A stretch of 64,000 nt of DNA from the NCBI GenBank assembly GCA_009377525.1, contig WHTW01000009.1, forward strand, positions 29,268 through 93,267, given 5' to 3'. This DNA is from Rhodospirillales bacterium. GTDB lineage: Bacteria; Pseudomonadota; Alphaproteobacteria; Reyranellales; Reyranellaceae. Made by a program: the position numbers and the translations under genes. Under the pieces are notes generated by a model. It saw only the letters and a program-made list of their open reading frames with translations. It had not been told where the DNA came from and ran no database searches. Positions 12,544-21,176 of this stretch are shown here, one piece after another. Position 1 is the first letter of the stretch. Every line of letters begins with the position of its first letter.

Positions 12544-13014
12544 CTAGCCGTGGGCAGCCAGGGGCTTTCCCTGATGCTCGACCGGCTTGGCGTCGATCAG
12601 CACGAAGGCGATCACGCACGGCGCAATGGACCGGTTGATCCAGTTATGGATGGTGCCGCGCTGCACCAGCACGTCGCCGGCGCGGAGCGTGACGACCTGG
12701 TCGTCCAGCGCCATGTCGATCTCGCCCGACAGCACGACCGCATAGTCGACGGAGTCGGTGCGGTGATTGCGCGGCGCCACGCCCGGCGCGAACTCGATGA
12801 CGCGGAAGACCGTGCCGCCCGCGCGTGTCGTCCCGGTGATCTCCTTGGCCGTGTCGCTCAGCCCGTTGTTGTCGACCGGGAAGCCGGCCGTCGACCAGAT
12901 GTTGGCGACGGTGGCGCCCGGCCGGAACGACACGACGTCGCGCGAGACCTCGTCGATGGCGACGATGGCCTTGCCTCTGTCGTCGTGACTCGTGACTACC
13001 CGGCGTATCTTCAT
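12544..13014 (-). CDS. cupin domain protein
   Basis: A 156-residue single-domain cupin. Metal-binding motif 1 is degenerate (APRNHRTDSVDYAVVLSGEID) and motif 2 is GDVLVQRGTIHNWIN. The N-terminal extension (RRVVTSHDDRGKAIVAID) is typical of small cupins found near CoA-transferase and aromatic/acid metabolism genes. It starts 2 nt downstream of the CaiB/BaiF stop codon, so both are one operon and may act on the same substrate class. Only one His of the usual set is seen in motif 1, so an enzymatic role is uncertain. Confidence 0.8.
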   Translation of the reverse strand: MKIRRVVTSHDDRGKAIVAIDEVSRDVVSFRPGATVANIWSTAGFPVDNNGLSDTAKEITGTTRAGGTVFRVIEFAPGVAPRNHRTDSVDYAVVLSGEIDMALDDQVVTLRAGDVLVQRGTIHNWINRSIAPCVIAFVLIDAKPVEHQGKPLAAHG

Positions 13015-13016
13015 GG

Positions 13017-14207
13017 CTACCTCGGTCCCAGCATGCCCGCGGCCTTGAGCGCGGCGATGGCGGCGGCATCGTAGCCGATCCCGGCCAGCACCGCGTCATT
13101 GTGCTGGCCGACCTCCGGCGGATCGGAGGTGAGCGGCGGCCGCCAGCCCAGCATCTGGAACGGCAGCAGCGGCAGGCGCGTCTTCACCCCGCCCGGCAGG
13201 GTCGTTGGCGCCAGGGAGCCGTTGGCCAGCAGATGCGGATGATCGAACAGGTCCTGCGGCCGCGCGACCGGAGCGAAGGAAATGTCGGCTTCCAGGCACT
13301 TCTGCTCGAGCTCGTCCTTGCCGAAGCGTTTGAAGATCTCGGCGACTTTCGGCACCAGCCACGGCCTGGCTTCGATGCGCTGGTTGTTGGTCGCGAGCTT
13401 GGGATCGGCGGCAAGGTCGTGCTGGCCGAAGAACTCGCAGAAACGCTTCCACTGACCGTCGCTGGTGATGCCGATGAAGACCTGCTGGCCGTCGTTGGTG
13501 TAAAAGATCTCGTAGATCGCCCACGAGCTCACGCGCTCGGGCATGGGCGGCGGCGGCGCGCCGTTCATGGCGGTGATGGCCAAGTGCTGGCCCATCAGGA
13601 AGACCACCGATTCGAACAGCGCGCTCTCGACCAGGCCGCCCTTGCCGGTGCGCTGGCGCTGCTGCAGCGCCAGCGCCGTGCCGAAGGCGCCGAACAGGCC
13701 GCCTAAAATGTCGACCACCGAGGTGCCGGCACGCAAGGGCCGGCCCGACGGACCGGTCATGTAGGCGAGCCCGCCCATCATCTGCACGACCTCGTCGAGC
13801 GCAGGGCGCTTCTCGTAGGGCCCGGGCAGGAAGCCTTTCAGCGCGCAGTAGACCAGTCGCGGATTGATCTTCTCCAGATGCTCGGGTCCCAGGCCACGCT
13901 TGCTCATCGAGCCCGGCGCGAAGTTCTCGACCAGGACGTCGGCCGACTGCAGCAGTTTCACCAGCACTGCCCGGCCCTCGGGCGCGTCGGCATCGAGCGC
14001 GAGACTCTGCTTGTTGCGATTGAAGTAGCCGAAGAAACCGCCGCCGAAGCCTTTCAGCTTGCGCGTGCGATCGCCGTCGACCGGCTCGACCTTGACCACC
14101 TCGGCGCCGAGGTCGGCCAGGATCATGCCGCAGGACGGGCCGAGGATGGTGTGGGTGAGCTCGACGACGCGGACACCCTTAAGGGGCGGTGTGAAGGTTG
14201 AGGTCAT
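13017..14207 (-). CDS. CaiB/BaiF family (family III) CoA-transferase
   Basis: 396 residues. The family start LKGVRVVELTHTILGPSCGMILADLGAEVVKVEP carries the conserved ADLGAEVVKVE motif; RNKQSLALD and the VENFAPGSMSKRGLG block (with the region of the catalytic Asp downstream) follow. Such enzymes move CoA between organic acids; the substrate cannot be read from sequence. The ATG at 14207 is preferred over the TTG at 14219 because GAGGCAGG lies immediately upstream as ribosome-binding site. It is first in an operon with the cupin gene. The start is 75 bp from the divergent brnT. Confidence 0.92.
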   Translation of the reverse strand: MTSTFTPPLKGVRVVELTHTILGPSCGMILADLGAEVVKVEPVDGDRTRKLKGFGGGFFGYFNRNKQSLALDADAPEGRAVLVKLLQSADVLVENFAPGSMSKRGLGPEHLEKINPRLVYCALKGFLPGPYEKRPALDEVVQMMGGLAYMTGPSGRPLRAGTSVVDILGGLFGAFGTALALQQRQRTGKGGLVESALFESVVFLMGQHLAITAMNGAPPPPMPERVSSWAIYEIFYTNDGQQVFIGITSDGQWKRFCEFFGQHDLAADPKLATNNQRIEARPWLVPKVAEIFKRFGKDELEQKCLEADISFAPVARPQDLFDHPHLLANGSLAPTTLPGGVKTRLPLLPFQMLGWRPPLTSDPPEVGQHNDAVLAGIGYDAAAIAALKAAGMLGPR

Positions 14208-14258
14208 ATCCTGCCTCAATAGCGCACCGTAGCAACGGCGCTCAACCCTTGCCCTCGT

Positions 14259-14279
14259 CGTATATGATGATAATATACG
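14259..14279 (+). promoter_or_regulatory. probable BrnTA operator/promoter palindrome
   Basis: A perfect inverted repeat, CGTATAT (14259-14265) and ATATACG (14273-14279) around GATGATA, lies directly before the brnT start in an AT-rich patch. BrnTA modules are repressed by their antitoxin, so this is the natural operator candidate. Confidence 0.55.
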
Positions 14280-14281
14280 CC

Positions 14282-14614
14282 ATGCTGGATCTGGAGCGGA
14301 TTGAAGGCTTTGACTGGGATGAAGGCAATGCCGTCAAGAGCGTCGAAAAGCATCAAGTCAGCCAGGGCGAAGCCGAACAAATCTTTTTCAATGATCCGTT
14401 GGGAGTCAGTGAAGACACTGTTCACAGCGTCGAAGAGCCGAGGCTGCACGCCCTGGGCCGCACCGATGCCGGACGATTGCTTCACGTGACATTTACGCTA
14501 CGCAACGACGCCAGGCTCATCAGGGTTATTTCCGCAAGGCCCATGAACCGCAAGGAACGGACGCGCTATGAGCAGGAAGTTGAAAACCATCCCGCAATTC
14601 CGGAACGAAGCTGA
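14282..14614 (+). CDS. brnT: BrnT family toxin
   Basis: A 110-residue toxin of a type II toxin-antitoxin pair, an RNase with a RelE-like fold in characterised members. The family pattern is visible: FDWDEGNAVKSVEKHQVS at the N-terminus, FFNDPLGVSEDTV in the middle and RVISARPMNRKERTRYE at the C-terminus (the conserved ISAR and catalytic basic residues). The ATG at 14282 follows the palindromic operator; two ATG codons upstream (14264, 14267) lie inside the palindrome and are unlikely starts. Its 3' end overlaps brnA by 47 bp. Confidence 0.9.
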   Translation: MLDLERIEGFDWDEGNAVKSVEKHQVSQGEAEQIFFNDPLGVSEDTVHSVEEPRLHALGRTDAGRLLHVTFTLRNDARLIRVISARPMNRKERTRYEQEVENHPAIPERS

Positions 14615-14846
14615 AGAGCGTCGCTTTTGGGAGACCCACGACTCCACCGACTACATCGATTGGAGCAAGGCCAAGCGTATGCGTTTCCCAAACCTCAAGC
14701 CATCGACAACTTCCATATCTCTTAGGCTGCCCGTGGCTCTCCTCGAGCAAATCAAGGTCGCCGCAAATAAGCGCGATGTACCATATCAATCCCTGATCAA
14801 GACCTGGCTTGCTGAGAAGACGAACGAGCAAGTCTCCTCACGATGA
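14568..14846 (+). CDS. brnA: BrnA family antitoxin
   Basis: A 92-residue antitoxin with the typical BrnA layout: an N-terminal toxin-binding part (RFWETHDSTDYIDWSKAK) and a C-terminal ribbon-helix-helix DNA-binding part (TTSISLRLPVALLEQIKVAA). It overlaps brnT by 47 bp, ensuring coupled translation. The last 9 bp overlap the end of the convergent unknown gene. Confidence 0.9.
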   Translation: MSRKLKTIPQFRNEAEERRFWETHDSTDYIDWSKAKRMRFPNLKPSTTSISLRLPVALLEQIKVAANKRDVPYQSLIKTWLAEKTNEQVSSR

Positions 14847-15482
14847 GGCGAACCAGCCGTCGATGTCCTTGGTGAGGGGCAGTCCGGCGGCTTCGCCCAT
14901 CACCTGATGGCCCATGCCGGCGCTGACCAGGAAGGCTTCCTGGTGCGGCAGCGCGTTGGCCTTGAGCATGCGGCGGATGGCGGGGCCGTCATGGCCCCAG
15001 CCGATCGCCTCGACCTTGCCGTCGAAGGCGCGGTTGACGACCGAGAGGAACTCGGCGCGCTCCGCATCCGAAAGGGCCGGCACGGCGTCGATGTCGCCCA
15101 GCAGGAACAGCCGGCCACCAAACTTCGCAACCAACGCCGCCACCGAATTGCGGGGCTCGACGATCACCTCGCGATTCGGGCCGCGGCGGACACGGGCGGC
15201 CAGCGACAGCGGCATGACGGCAGCGCCCAGGTTGGCGCCGGAGTCCATCAGCGCGGCGGTCAATTCCCTGTAGGTGATGCCCAGCCGTTCCGCGCGCCTG
15301 ATACGCATCTTCGCAATCTCGGGGCTGGGCGTCTTCCAGGCCTTGGCGGTGGCGCGGCGCCACACCCAGGCCTCCCATGACATGTCGAAGGTCGGCCCGT
15401 TGTTGTGGCCGATGCCGGGCCTGCGCAGCAGGGCCTCGACATTGGCATGCCGGACCCCTAGACGGTCGAAACGATCACCCAT
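14838..15482 (-). CDS. conserved-looking protein of unknown function with a GHNNGP motif
   Basis: A 214-residue soluble protein. Residues about 20-75 hold PGIGHNNGPTFDMSW and a WRRATAKAWKTPSPEI/RRAERLGITYRELT block that looks helical. GHN(N/G)GP-type motifs occur in many alphaproteobacterial and phage proteins of unknown role. The C-terminal half (LFLLGDIDAVPALSDAE, GWGHDGPAIRRML, LVSAGMGHQVMGEAAG) looks like a mixed alpha/beta domain. It is convergent with, and overlaps, brnA. I cannot assign a function. Confidence 0.65.
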   Translation of the reverse strand: MGDRFDRLGVRHANVEALLRRPGIGHNNGPTFDMSWEAWVWRRATAKAWKTPSPEIAKMRIRRAERLGITYRELTAALMDSGANLGAAVMPLSLAARVRRGPNREVIVEPRNSVAALVAKFGGRLFLLGDIDAVPALSDAERAEFLSVVNRAFDGKVEAIGWGHDGPAIRRMLKANALPHQEAFLVSAGMGHQVMGEAAGLPLTKDIDGWFASS

Positions 15483-15540
15483 AACGGTATTCTAGAATAG
15501 TTCGGATTGAGGGAAAACGCCGAAGCCGACTACAGGAACA

Positions 15541-15671
15541 CCTCACCCTGAGGAGCGGCCCACAGGGCCGCGTCTCGAAGGGTGGGCCACAAACCTCGAC
15601 TGTGGCCCATGCTTCGAGACGCACGCCTAGGTGCATTCACATGCGCCACAGGCGTGCTCCTCAGCATGAGG
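15541..15671. repeat. CCTCACCCTGAGGAG palindromic repeat, copy 2
   Basis: The same family as the element at 12407. The ends are CCTCACCCTGAGGAG and CTCCTCAGCATGAGGAG, and the inner arms GTCTCGAAGGGTGGGCCAC and GTGGCCCATGCTTCGAGAC are inverted. It occupies the interval upstream of the flavoprotein gene; the rest of that interval, 15483-15540, shows nothing else. Confidence 0.75.
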
Positions 15672-15703
15672 AGTGAAGGGTTACAGGCAAGAGGAGTGCC
15701 AAA

Positions 15704-17194
15704 GTGGACGATTTCCAGGTCGATGTGCTGGTGGTGGGCGCGGGCAATGCGGCGGCCTGCGCGGCCCTCGCGGCGCGCGAAACGGGCGCCTCGGTCGCCA
15801 TGCTCGAGGCCGCTCCCGAGGAGGAGCGCGGCGGCAACAGCACCTATACCGCGGGCGCCATGCGCGTGGTGTTCCACGGCGTCGACGACCTGGTGCAGCT
15901 CTATGACCTGACCGAGGACGAGAAGCGCGACGTCGATTTCGGCATCTACACGGCCGACCAGTTCCTCGACGACATGGGCCGCGTGACCAACTACCGCTGC
16001 GACCCCGAGCTCACCGACATCCTGATCGGCCGCAGCTTCGAGACCCTGAAATGGATGCGCTCCAAGGGCGTGCGCTTCCAGCCATCCTACGGCCGGCAGG
16101 CCTTCAAGGTGAACGGCAAGTACAAGTTCTGGGGCGGGCTCGCGGTCGAGGCGTGGGGCGGCGGCCCGGGCCTGGTCGATCTCGAGCACAAGGCCGCCGT
16201 CAAGGCCGGCATCCCCATCCACTACCAGACGGCGGCGGTGTCGCTGATCGAGGAGGACGGCGTGGTGCGCGGCATCATCGCCCGCCACAAGGGCCGCAAG
16301 GTCCGGATCGGCGCCAAGGCCGTGGTGCTGGCCTGCGGCGGCTTCGAGAGCAATGCCGAGATGCGCACGCGCTATCTGGGGCCGACCTGGGACCTCGCCA
16401 AGGTGCGCGGCACGCGCTTCAACACCGGCGCCGGCATCAACATGGCGCTGGCGATCGGTGCCAAGGCGCACGGCAACTGGTCGGGCGGCCACGCCGTCGG
16501 CTGGGACATGAACGCGCCGGAGTTCGGCGACCTCGAGGTCGGCGACAACTTCCAGAAGCACTCCTATCCGCTCGGCATCATGGTCAACGCCAACGGCGTG
16601 CGCTTCGTCGACGAGGGTGCCGACTTCCGCAACTACACCTATGCCAAGTACGGCGCGGTGATCCTCAGCCAGCCGCAGCAGTTCGCGTGGCAGATCTTCG
16701 ATTCCAAGGTGCTCGACCGGCTGCGCGACGAGTACCGCATCAAGCGCATCACCAAAGTGCGCGCCGACACGATCGAGGAGCTGGCCAAGAAGCTCGAAGG
16801 CGTCGACGCCGAGCAGTTCCTCAAGACCATCCAGGAGTGGAACGCCGCGGTGATGACCGAGGCGCCGTTCAATCCGGCGGTCAAGGACGGCCGCTCGACG
16901 CGCGGGCTCGCGGTGCCAAAGAGCAATTGGGCCAACACGATCGATACCCCGCCGTTCGAGGCCTACGCCGTGACCTGCGGGCTCACCTTCACCTTCGGCG
17001 GGCTCAAGATCACCAACGAGGGCGAGGTCGAAAGCACCGACGGCCAGCCGATCCCCGGCCTGTTTGCCGCCGGCGAGCTGGTGGGCGGGCTGTTCTATCA
17101 CAACTATCCCGGCGGCACCGGCCTGGTGTCGGGCGCCGTGCTCGGCAAGCTGGCCGGCGATTCCGCCGGCCAGTATGTTGTCGGCAAGAACTAG
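15704..17194 (+). CDS. TcuA-like FAD-dependent dehydrogenase
   Basis: A 496-residue flavoprotein of the fumarate reductase/succinate dehydrogenase superfamily. The FAD-binding Rossmann motif is VLVVGAGNAAACAALAA (residues 8-24), followed by the GGNSTYTAGAMR loop typical of tricarballylate dehydrogenase TcuA. The C-terminal FAD motif is GLFAAGELVGGLFYHNYPGG. It is probably a soluble oxidoreductase acting on a carboxylic acid; the real substrate is not decided by sequence, and no TcuB or TcuC is adjacent. It starts with GTG after AGAGGAG. Confidence 0.82.
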   Translation: MDDFQVDVLVVGAGNAAACAALAARETGASVAMLEAAPEEERGGNSTYTAGAMRVVFHGVDDLVQLYDLTEDEKRDVDFGIYTADQFLDDMGRVTNYRCDPELTDILIGRSFETLKWMRSKGVRFQPSYGRQAFKVNGKYKFWGGLAVEAWGGGPGLVDLEHKAAVKAGIPIHYQTAAVSLIEEDGVVRGIIARHKGRKVRIGAKAVVLACGGFESNAEMRTRYLGPTWDLAKVRGTRFNTGAGINMALAIGAKAHGNWSGGHAVGWDMNAPEFGDLEVGDNFQKHSYPLGIMVNANGVRFVDEGADFRNYTYAKYGAVILSQPQQFAWQIFDSKVLDRLRDEYRIKRITKVRADTIEELAKKLEGVDAEQFLKTIQEWNAAVMTEAPFNPAVKDGRSTRGLAVPKSNWANTIDTPPFEAYAVTCGLTFTFGGLKITNEGEVESTDGQPIPGLFAAGELVGGLFYHNYPGGTGLVSGAVLGKLAGDSAGQYVVGKN

Positions 17195-17796
17195 TTCCAT
17201 GGCACGGTGATTGAGAAGCCACCGGGCGGTGCATGCACTGCCGTCAGCGGTGCAAGAGGTTTCCGGCGTTTCCGGCGTTTCCGACAGAGAGCCTGGTGGC
17301 CCTTTGAAATCGTACCCCCTATGGGTTGGGTCTCCTTCCGAGTTCGGACAGTTACACAAGTTTCGCAACCGGAATCGCCACGTCGATGAGCCGAGCCCCG
17401 AGCCCGTCCCGTCCGGAGGCAAGCGGCCGGACGGGACGCGCGCGGCGCCTGCCCCGACCTTTGGTCTCGGATCAACGATGCATAGAGCGACAACGCGGGG
17501 ACGCAACGCAACAGGCCGATATTATAACTCAAGTCTATCTCATGTCAAGAACTGTAGTGCGGGGTCCGCCCGTTTCGTTTTCGCGACTTTTGGGGCTCCG
17601 TGGAGGCCCACGTCTGGCGGGCCGAGCGGGCGATCACGCCATTCCTTGTGGTGCCAGCAATGCTTTCAACGCCAACACGACGCCAGACGACAGCCCGCGC
17701 AACGGCTTCATCCCGATCCTCATCCGGCCACGGGATCTGCAAATCCTTGGGTCACTCAACGCCAACCCGTCAAAACCTCCGTGATGAGCTATTAGT
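17195..17796. other. 600-bp interval without a recognisable gene
   Basis: No reading frame here looks protein-like on either strand. It contains three tandem 9-bp units (GTTTCCGGC, GTTTCCGGC, GTTTCCGAC; 17259-17285) and a long perfect hairpin (CGTCCCGTCCGG at 17405-17416 with CCGGACGGGACG at 17427-17438, 10-nt loop). A lower-GC patch around 17510-17560 includes AGGCCGATATTATAACTCAA. It lies between the tail-to-tail flavoprotein and membrane-protein genes. It could be the relic of a lost gene or an untranslated RNA; I see nothing decisive. Confidence 0.5.
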
Positions 17797-20073
17797 CTAG
17801 ATCTTGCAGGACAGCACGCCATAAGGACGACGGCCGACGATCGGCTCGGTCGTCACGGCGCCATTCCTGGTCGCATCGTTCCAGGCCTTGGACAACCGGC
17901 TGTCGAGCGACTTTGAATCGAAGAACACACAGCTATTGCGCGACCTGAGGATGCGGTCGATCCACGCCTGCTCGTCGGACTTCGTCCAGAGGCTGCCGCG
18001 CGGCGAGGTGATGCCCGACACCGAGCGGAAGCCGCCGAAGAAATAGAGCAGCTCGGGATCGTTCATCGGATCGGCGGGCGTGGGCAGCACCAGCTCGACC
18101 GGGCGTCCCTGCAGCTTGTCGCGCAGCAACCCGGCGAGGTCCTCCAGCTCGGCAAAGGACGGCCCGTTGCGGAACGCTGCCTGATAGCGCGGGATCGGGG
18201 AGTAGCGGGACGCGACGTCGGGCGGCTGGCCCTCGGCGGCGCGCAGGGCGCGATAGACCTCGCGCGCCGCCATCGAGTCCCTCCAGGCACTGCCGGCCGC
18301 CTGTGCGTGGCGGATGAGTTCCGACCGGCCGGCGATCGCGGCGTCGGCGATCAGCGCGACCGACACCAGCAGCAGCAGTCCGCGCCCAAGGCCGGGCCGC
18401 AGGCAGCGCCAGGCGAAGACGGGCAGCGCCAACAGCAACAACGGCAGGAGATAGGACGGTCCGGCGAGATGCGAGAGGTCGGAGCGCAGCAACGCGAACA
18501 GATGCAGCACATAGGCGCCGACGGCCACGCCGGCGAACTTCCAGACGAACTGCCGTTGTCCCCCGCTCGCCGCCCGCCATGACCGGCCGAGGTAGCCGGC
18601 CAGCAGCCCGATCACGACCATGAGCAGGACGGCAAACCCGTAAGCCTGCAGGATCGGACGAACCGCGCCGTGCGTCCTCAGGGAATCCTCCCACCAGCCG
18701 TGCACGATCTCCAGGGTCAACGTCAGTCCGACGTTGTCCGACCATACCGAATTGGACACGCCCGCCGTCACCAGGGTCGACTGGGCGCTGGCTTGGCGAA
18801 GCACGTCGAGGGTATGGCCGACGCCGATCGTCGCCGCGATCAGCAGCATGAAGGCCAACGCGCCGCTTGCGAGGAACAGGCCGGCAAACCGCGCCAGGCC
18901 TGCCAGAGGCTGGCTGCTTACCGGTCCATAGAGGCCGAGCGAGAAGATCAGCACCAGCAGGCCACCGGAGAGATTCTCCTGGCTCATGAAGCCGCCCGCC
19001 CCCCAGATCAGCCCAGCGGCAACGGGCGCGATCCACGAGCCGGCGCCAGGCCCCGCGGCCAGCAGCATGCGGGCCAGCAGCAGCGCCAGGACCGGCACGG
19101 CGAGCCAGCGCGTCAGGATCGCCCAGCCGGCGAGGTCGATGACGGCGGCGGGGCTCGGCCACAACACCCAGCCCAACAGGCCAGCCAAGGCCCAGCCCAT
19201 CCCCAGGACCTGCTGCACGACGACGAAGAAGGTGACGATGCAGACGACATCGACCAGCAGGACGCCGGCATAGAAGCCGTGATTGCTGAAGCCCAATGCC
19301 TTCGTGAGGACATACGCGAGAAGCTGGTTGCCGAGCCCGTATTGCGTCTGGGCCTCGACATAGGGTGTCGCCCCGAGGCGGATCTGCTCCAGCCCGCCAA
19401 GGTGCACGAGCGAATGATACTCGTAGAACTTCGCCAGCGTCGCCTCGCCGGCAGGCACGACGTCGCGCAAGGCCTCGGCGCCCAGCCAGCCATAGGCGAC
19501 GACGGCGACGAGGACGGCACCGGCCAGCCGCGCCAGCCACCAACGGCGCGGAGCCGCCGGCACCGCGGGATGCCCGTAGGTCTGCGCGAAGAACAGGCAC
19601 ACCATCGCCCGATGGAACAGGACGAAGGCGACGACGACCAGATAAGCGAAGACCGGCTGCCGCTTGTCGAGCAAGCTCCACACCACGACCACATCGTCGC
19701 GCGTGATGCCCGTCGCGGTCAGCGCGAGCCAGGCGTAGCCGCCGGCGGCGCCGACGACGCCCGCGCAATAGAGCAGGACGGCACAGATGCCGGGCGTGCC
19801 GTCGATGCGAATCGCGAGCCCGACGCCGCTGGCGATGCGGCCGATCGCGTCGTCGAGGCGCAGGGTCCCGGCCCGGGCGACGGCGTGGATGAGGACCAGC
19901 GCGGCGATCATCGTCGGCACCGCCAGGAGGATGAACGTCGCCTTCGCCGGAAAGACCGTCGCCTCGACGAGCAGCAAGACCGCCGCGGCGAGCGAGATCA
20001 CGCCGCACAGGTAGAGGTTGCTCGCGGGCCCCTGCAGGACCCATCGCAGGCGTCGCGAGATCGCTGGCGGCAC
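17797..20073 (-). CDS. large polytopic membrane protein, possible GT-C-type glycosyltransferase
   Basis: 758 residues with at least a dozen hydrophobic segments through about residue 590, then a soluble C-terminal part (about 590-758, YSPIPRYQAAFRNGP to RPYGVLSCKI). A periplasmic loop carries EYHSLVHLGGLEQIRLGATPY. This layout (many helices, then a periplasmic domain) is that of membrane-bound, polyprenyl-sugar-using glycosyltransferases, but I see no certain catalytic motif. The GTG start shares one base with the stop of the GT2-GtrA gene, so the three genes here form one operon involved in surface glycan or lipid modification. Confidence 0.75.
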   Translation of the reverse strand: MPPAISRRLRWVLQGPASNLYLCGVISLAAAVLLLVEATVFPAKATFILLAVPTMIAALVLIHAVARAGTLRLDDAIGRIASGVGLAIRIDGTPGICAVLLYCAGVVGAAGGYAWLALTATGITRDDVVVVWSLLDKRQPVFAYLVVVAFVLFHRAMVCLFFAQTYGHPAVPAAPRRWWLARLAGAVLVAVVAYGWLGAEALRDVVPAGEATLAKFYEYHSLVHLGGLEQIRLGATPYVEAQTQYGLGNQLLAYVLTKALGFSNHGFYAGVLLVDVVCIVTFFVVVQQVLGMGWALAGLLGWVLWPSPAAVIDLAGWAILTRWLAVPVLALLLARMLLAAGPGAGSWIAPVAAGLIWGAGGFMSQENLSGGLLVLIFSLGLYGPVSSQPLAGLARFAGLFLASGALAFMLLIAATIGVGHTLDVLRQASAQSTLVTAGVSNSVWSDNVGLTLTLEIVHGWWEDSLRTHGAVRPILQAYGFAVLLMVVIGLLAGYLGRSWRAASGGQRQFVWKFAGVAVGAYVLHLFALLRSDLSHLAGPSYLLPLLLLALPVFAWRCLRPGLGRGLLLLVSVALIADAAIAGRSELIRHAQAAGSAWRDSMAAREVYRALRAAEGQPPDVASRYSPIPRYQAAFRNGPSFAELEDLAGLLRDKLQGRPVELVLPTPADPMNDPELLYFFGGFRSVSGITSPRGSLWTKSDEQAWIDRILRSRNSCVFFDSKSLDSRLSKAWNDATRNGAVTTEPIVGRRPYGVLSCKI

Positions 20074-21176
20074 TATCGCGGCTTTCTCAGCATGGACGAA
20101 CGGCCCCAGATCAGTCGGTTCGACACGACGAACCGCCAGATGACGTCGATCACGAGGCCGGTGGTGGCGGCGATGAAGGTATGGCCCTGCAGGCTGACGT
20201 AGGTGATCTGCGCAGTGCTGACGTTGGCCACGATGCCGACCGAGGCGATCAGGCTGTAGAGCAGCAGGCCCTTGTAGAAGGCGGTGCCGCGCAGCCGGTC
20301 ATCCGAGTAGGTCAGGACGTTGTTGATTGTGAAGTTGAAGACCATCGCCACCACCGTGGCGATGGTCTGCGCCACCCAGAACACGGCGCCAAGGTCCATG
20401 CTGGTGTAGAGGACCGAGAAATGGAAGATCGAGCCGATCAGCCCGACACCGACGAAGCTGACCAGGCGCGGCGGCAGCATGCCGCGGGAAAGCTTCGAGA
20501 CGATGTCGCAGGCCAGCAGCCACAGCACGTAGAGCTGAAGCTTCGACTGGCCGTGCCGGCGGCGTTGGAACTCGAAGGGCAGCTCGCGGATCGTGACGTT
20601 GCGGTTGTGATAGACCAGGTCGAAGAAGACCTTGAAGCCGTCGGCCTGCATCAGTGGGATGGAGTCGAGGAACATCCGGCGCGAGGTGGCGAAGAAGCCG
20701 GTCAGCGGATCACTGAGCTCCGTGCCGAGGAAGTAGTTCGTCAGCCTGTTGCCCCAATCCGAAAGACGGCGGCGACGATCGGACAGGCCCTTCTCCGCTG
20801 TACCCTGCAGGAAGCGTGAGCCCGAGACGATGTCGTGCCCGGCCTGCAGGGCGTCGAGCATCCTGGGGATCAGCGCAGGCTCGTGCTGCAGGTCGCCGTC
20901 CATGACGACGATCACCTCGCCGTGCGCGGCCTGTACCCCCCAGTGGACGGCCGAGCAGAGGCCGCGCTCTAGGACGCGCTGGATGCACCTGACATTATCG
21001 TGCTGCAGGCCGAGCGCACGCACGGCGTCGGCCGTGCCATCGGGCGAATCGTCATCGACGACGACCAGCTCCCACGATCGGCCGGCCAGCGCCTCTGCCA
21101 GGCCGTCATAGATCATCGGCACGTTGCCCACCTCGTTGTAGGTCGGCACGACGACCGAGACCCGCGGCGCCGTCAT
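20073..21176 (-). CDS. GT2 glycosyltransferase fused to a GtrA-like membrane domain
   Basis: 367 residues. Residues 1-235 are a polyprenol-phosphate-type GT2 domain: VSVVVPTYNEVGNV at the start, nucleotide-binding VVVDDDSPDGT, and the catalytic-metal motif VVMDGDLQHEP. Residues about 240-360 are a four-helix GtrA-like domain (LVSFVGVGLIGSIFHFSVLY, VVAMVFNFTINNVLTY). The fusion is typical of enzymes that load a sugar onto undecaprenyl phosphate and flip it to the periplasm, where a GT-C protein such as the downstream gene uses it. ATG 21176 overlaps the methyltransferase stop (ATGA). Confidence 0.9.
   Translation of the reverse strand: MTAPRVSVVVPTYNEVGNVPMIYDGLAEALAGRSWELVVVDDDSPDGTADAVRALGLQHDNVRCIQRVLERGLCSAVHWGVQAAHGEVIVVMDGDLQHEPALIPRMLDALQAGHDIVSGSRFLQGTAEKGLSDRRRRLSDWGNRLTNYFLGTELSDPLTGFFATSRRMFLDSIPLMQADGFKVFFDLVYHNRNVTIRELPFEFQRRRHGQSKLQLYVLWLLACDIVSKLSRGMLPPRLVSFVGVGLIGSIFHFSVLYTSMDLGAVFWVAQTIATVVAMVFNFTINNVLTYSDDRLRGTAFYKGLLLYSLIASVGIVANVSTAQITYVSLQGHTFIAATTGLVIDVIWRFVVSNRLIWGRSSMLRKPR

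Noticed and set aside
17211..17795. 194-codon plus-strand frame in the gene-free interval
   Set aside because: Ser/Arg/Pro-rich sequence without domain pattern, start preceded by no ribosome-binding site, and a 9-bp tandem repeat encoded within it.
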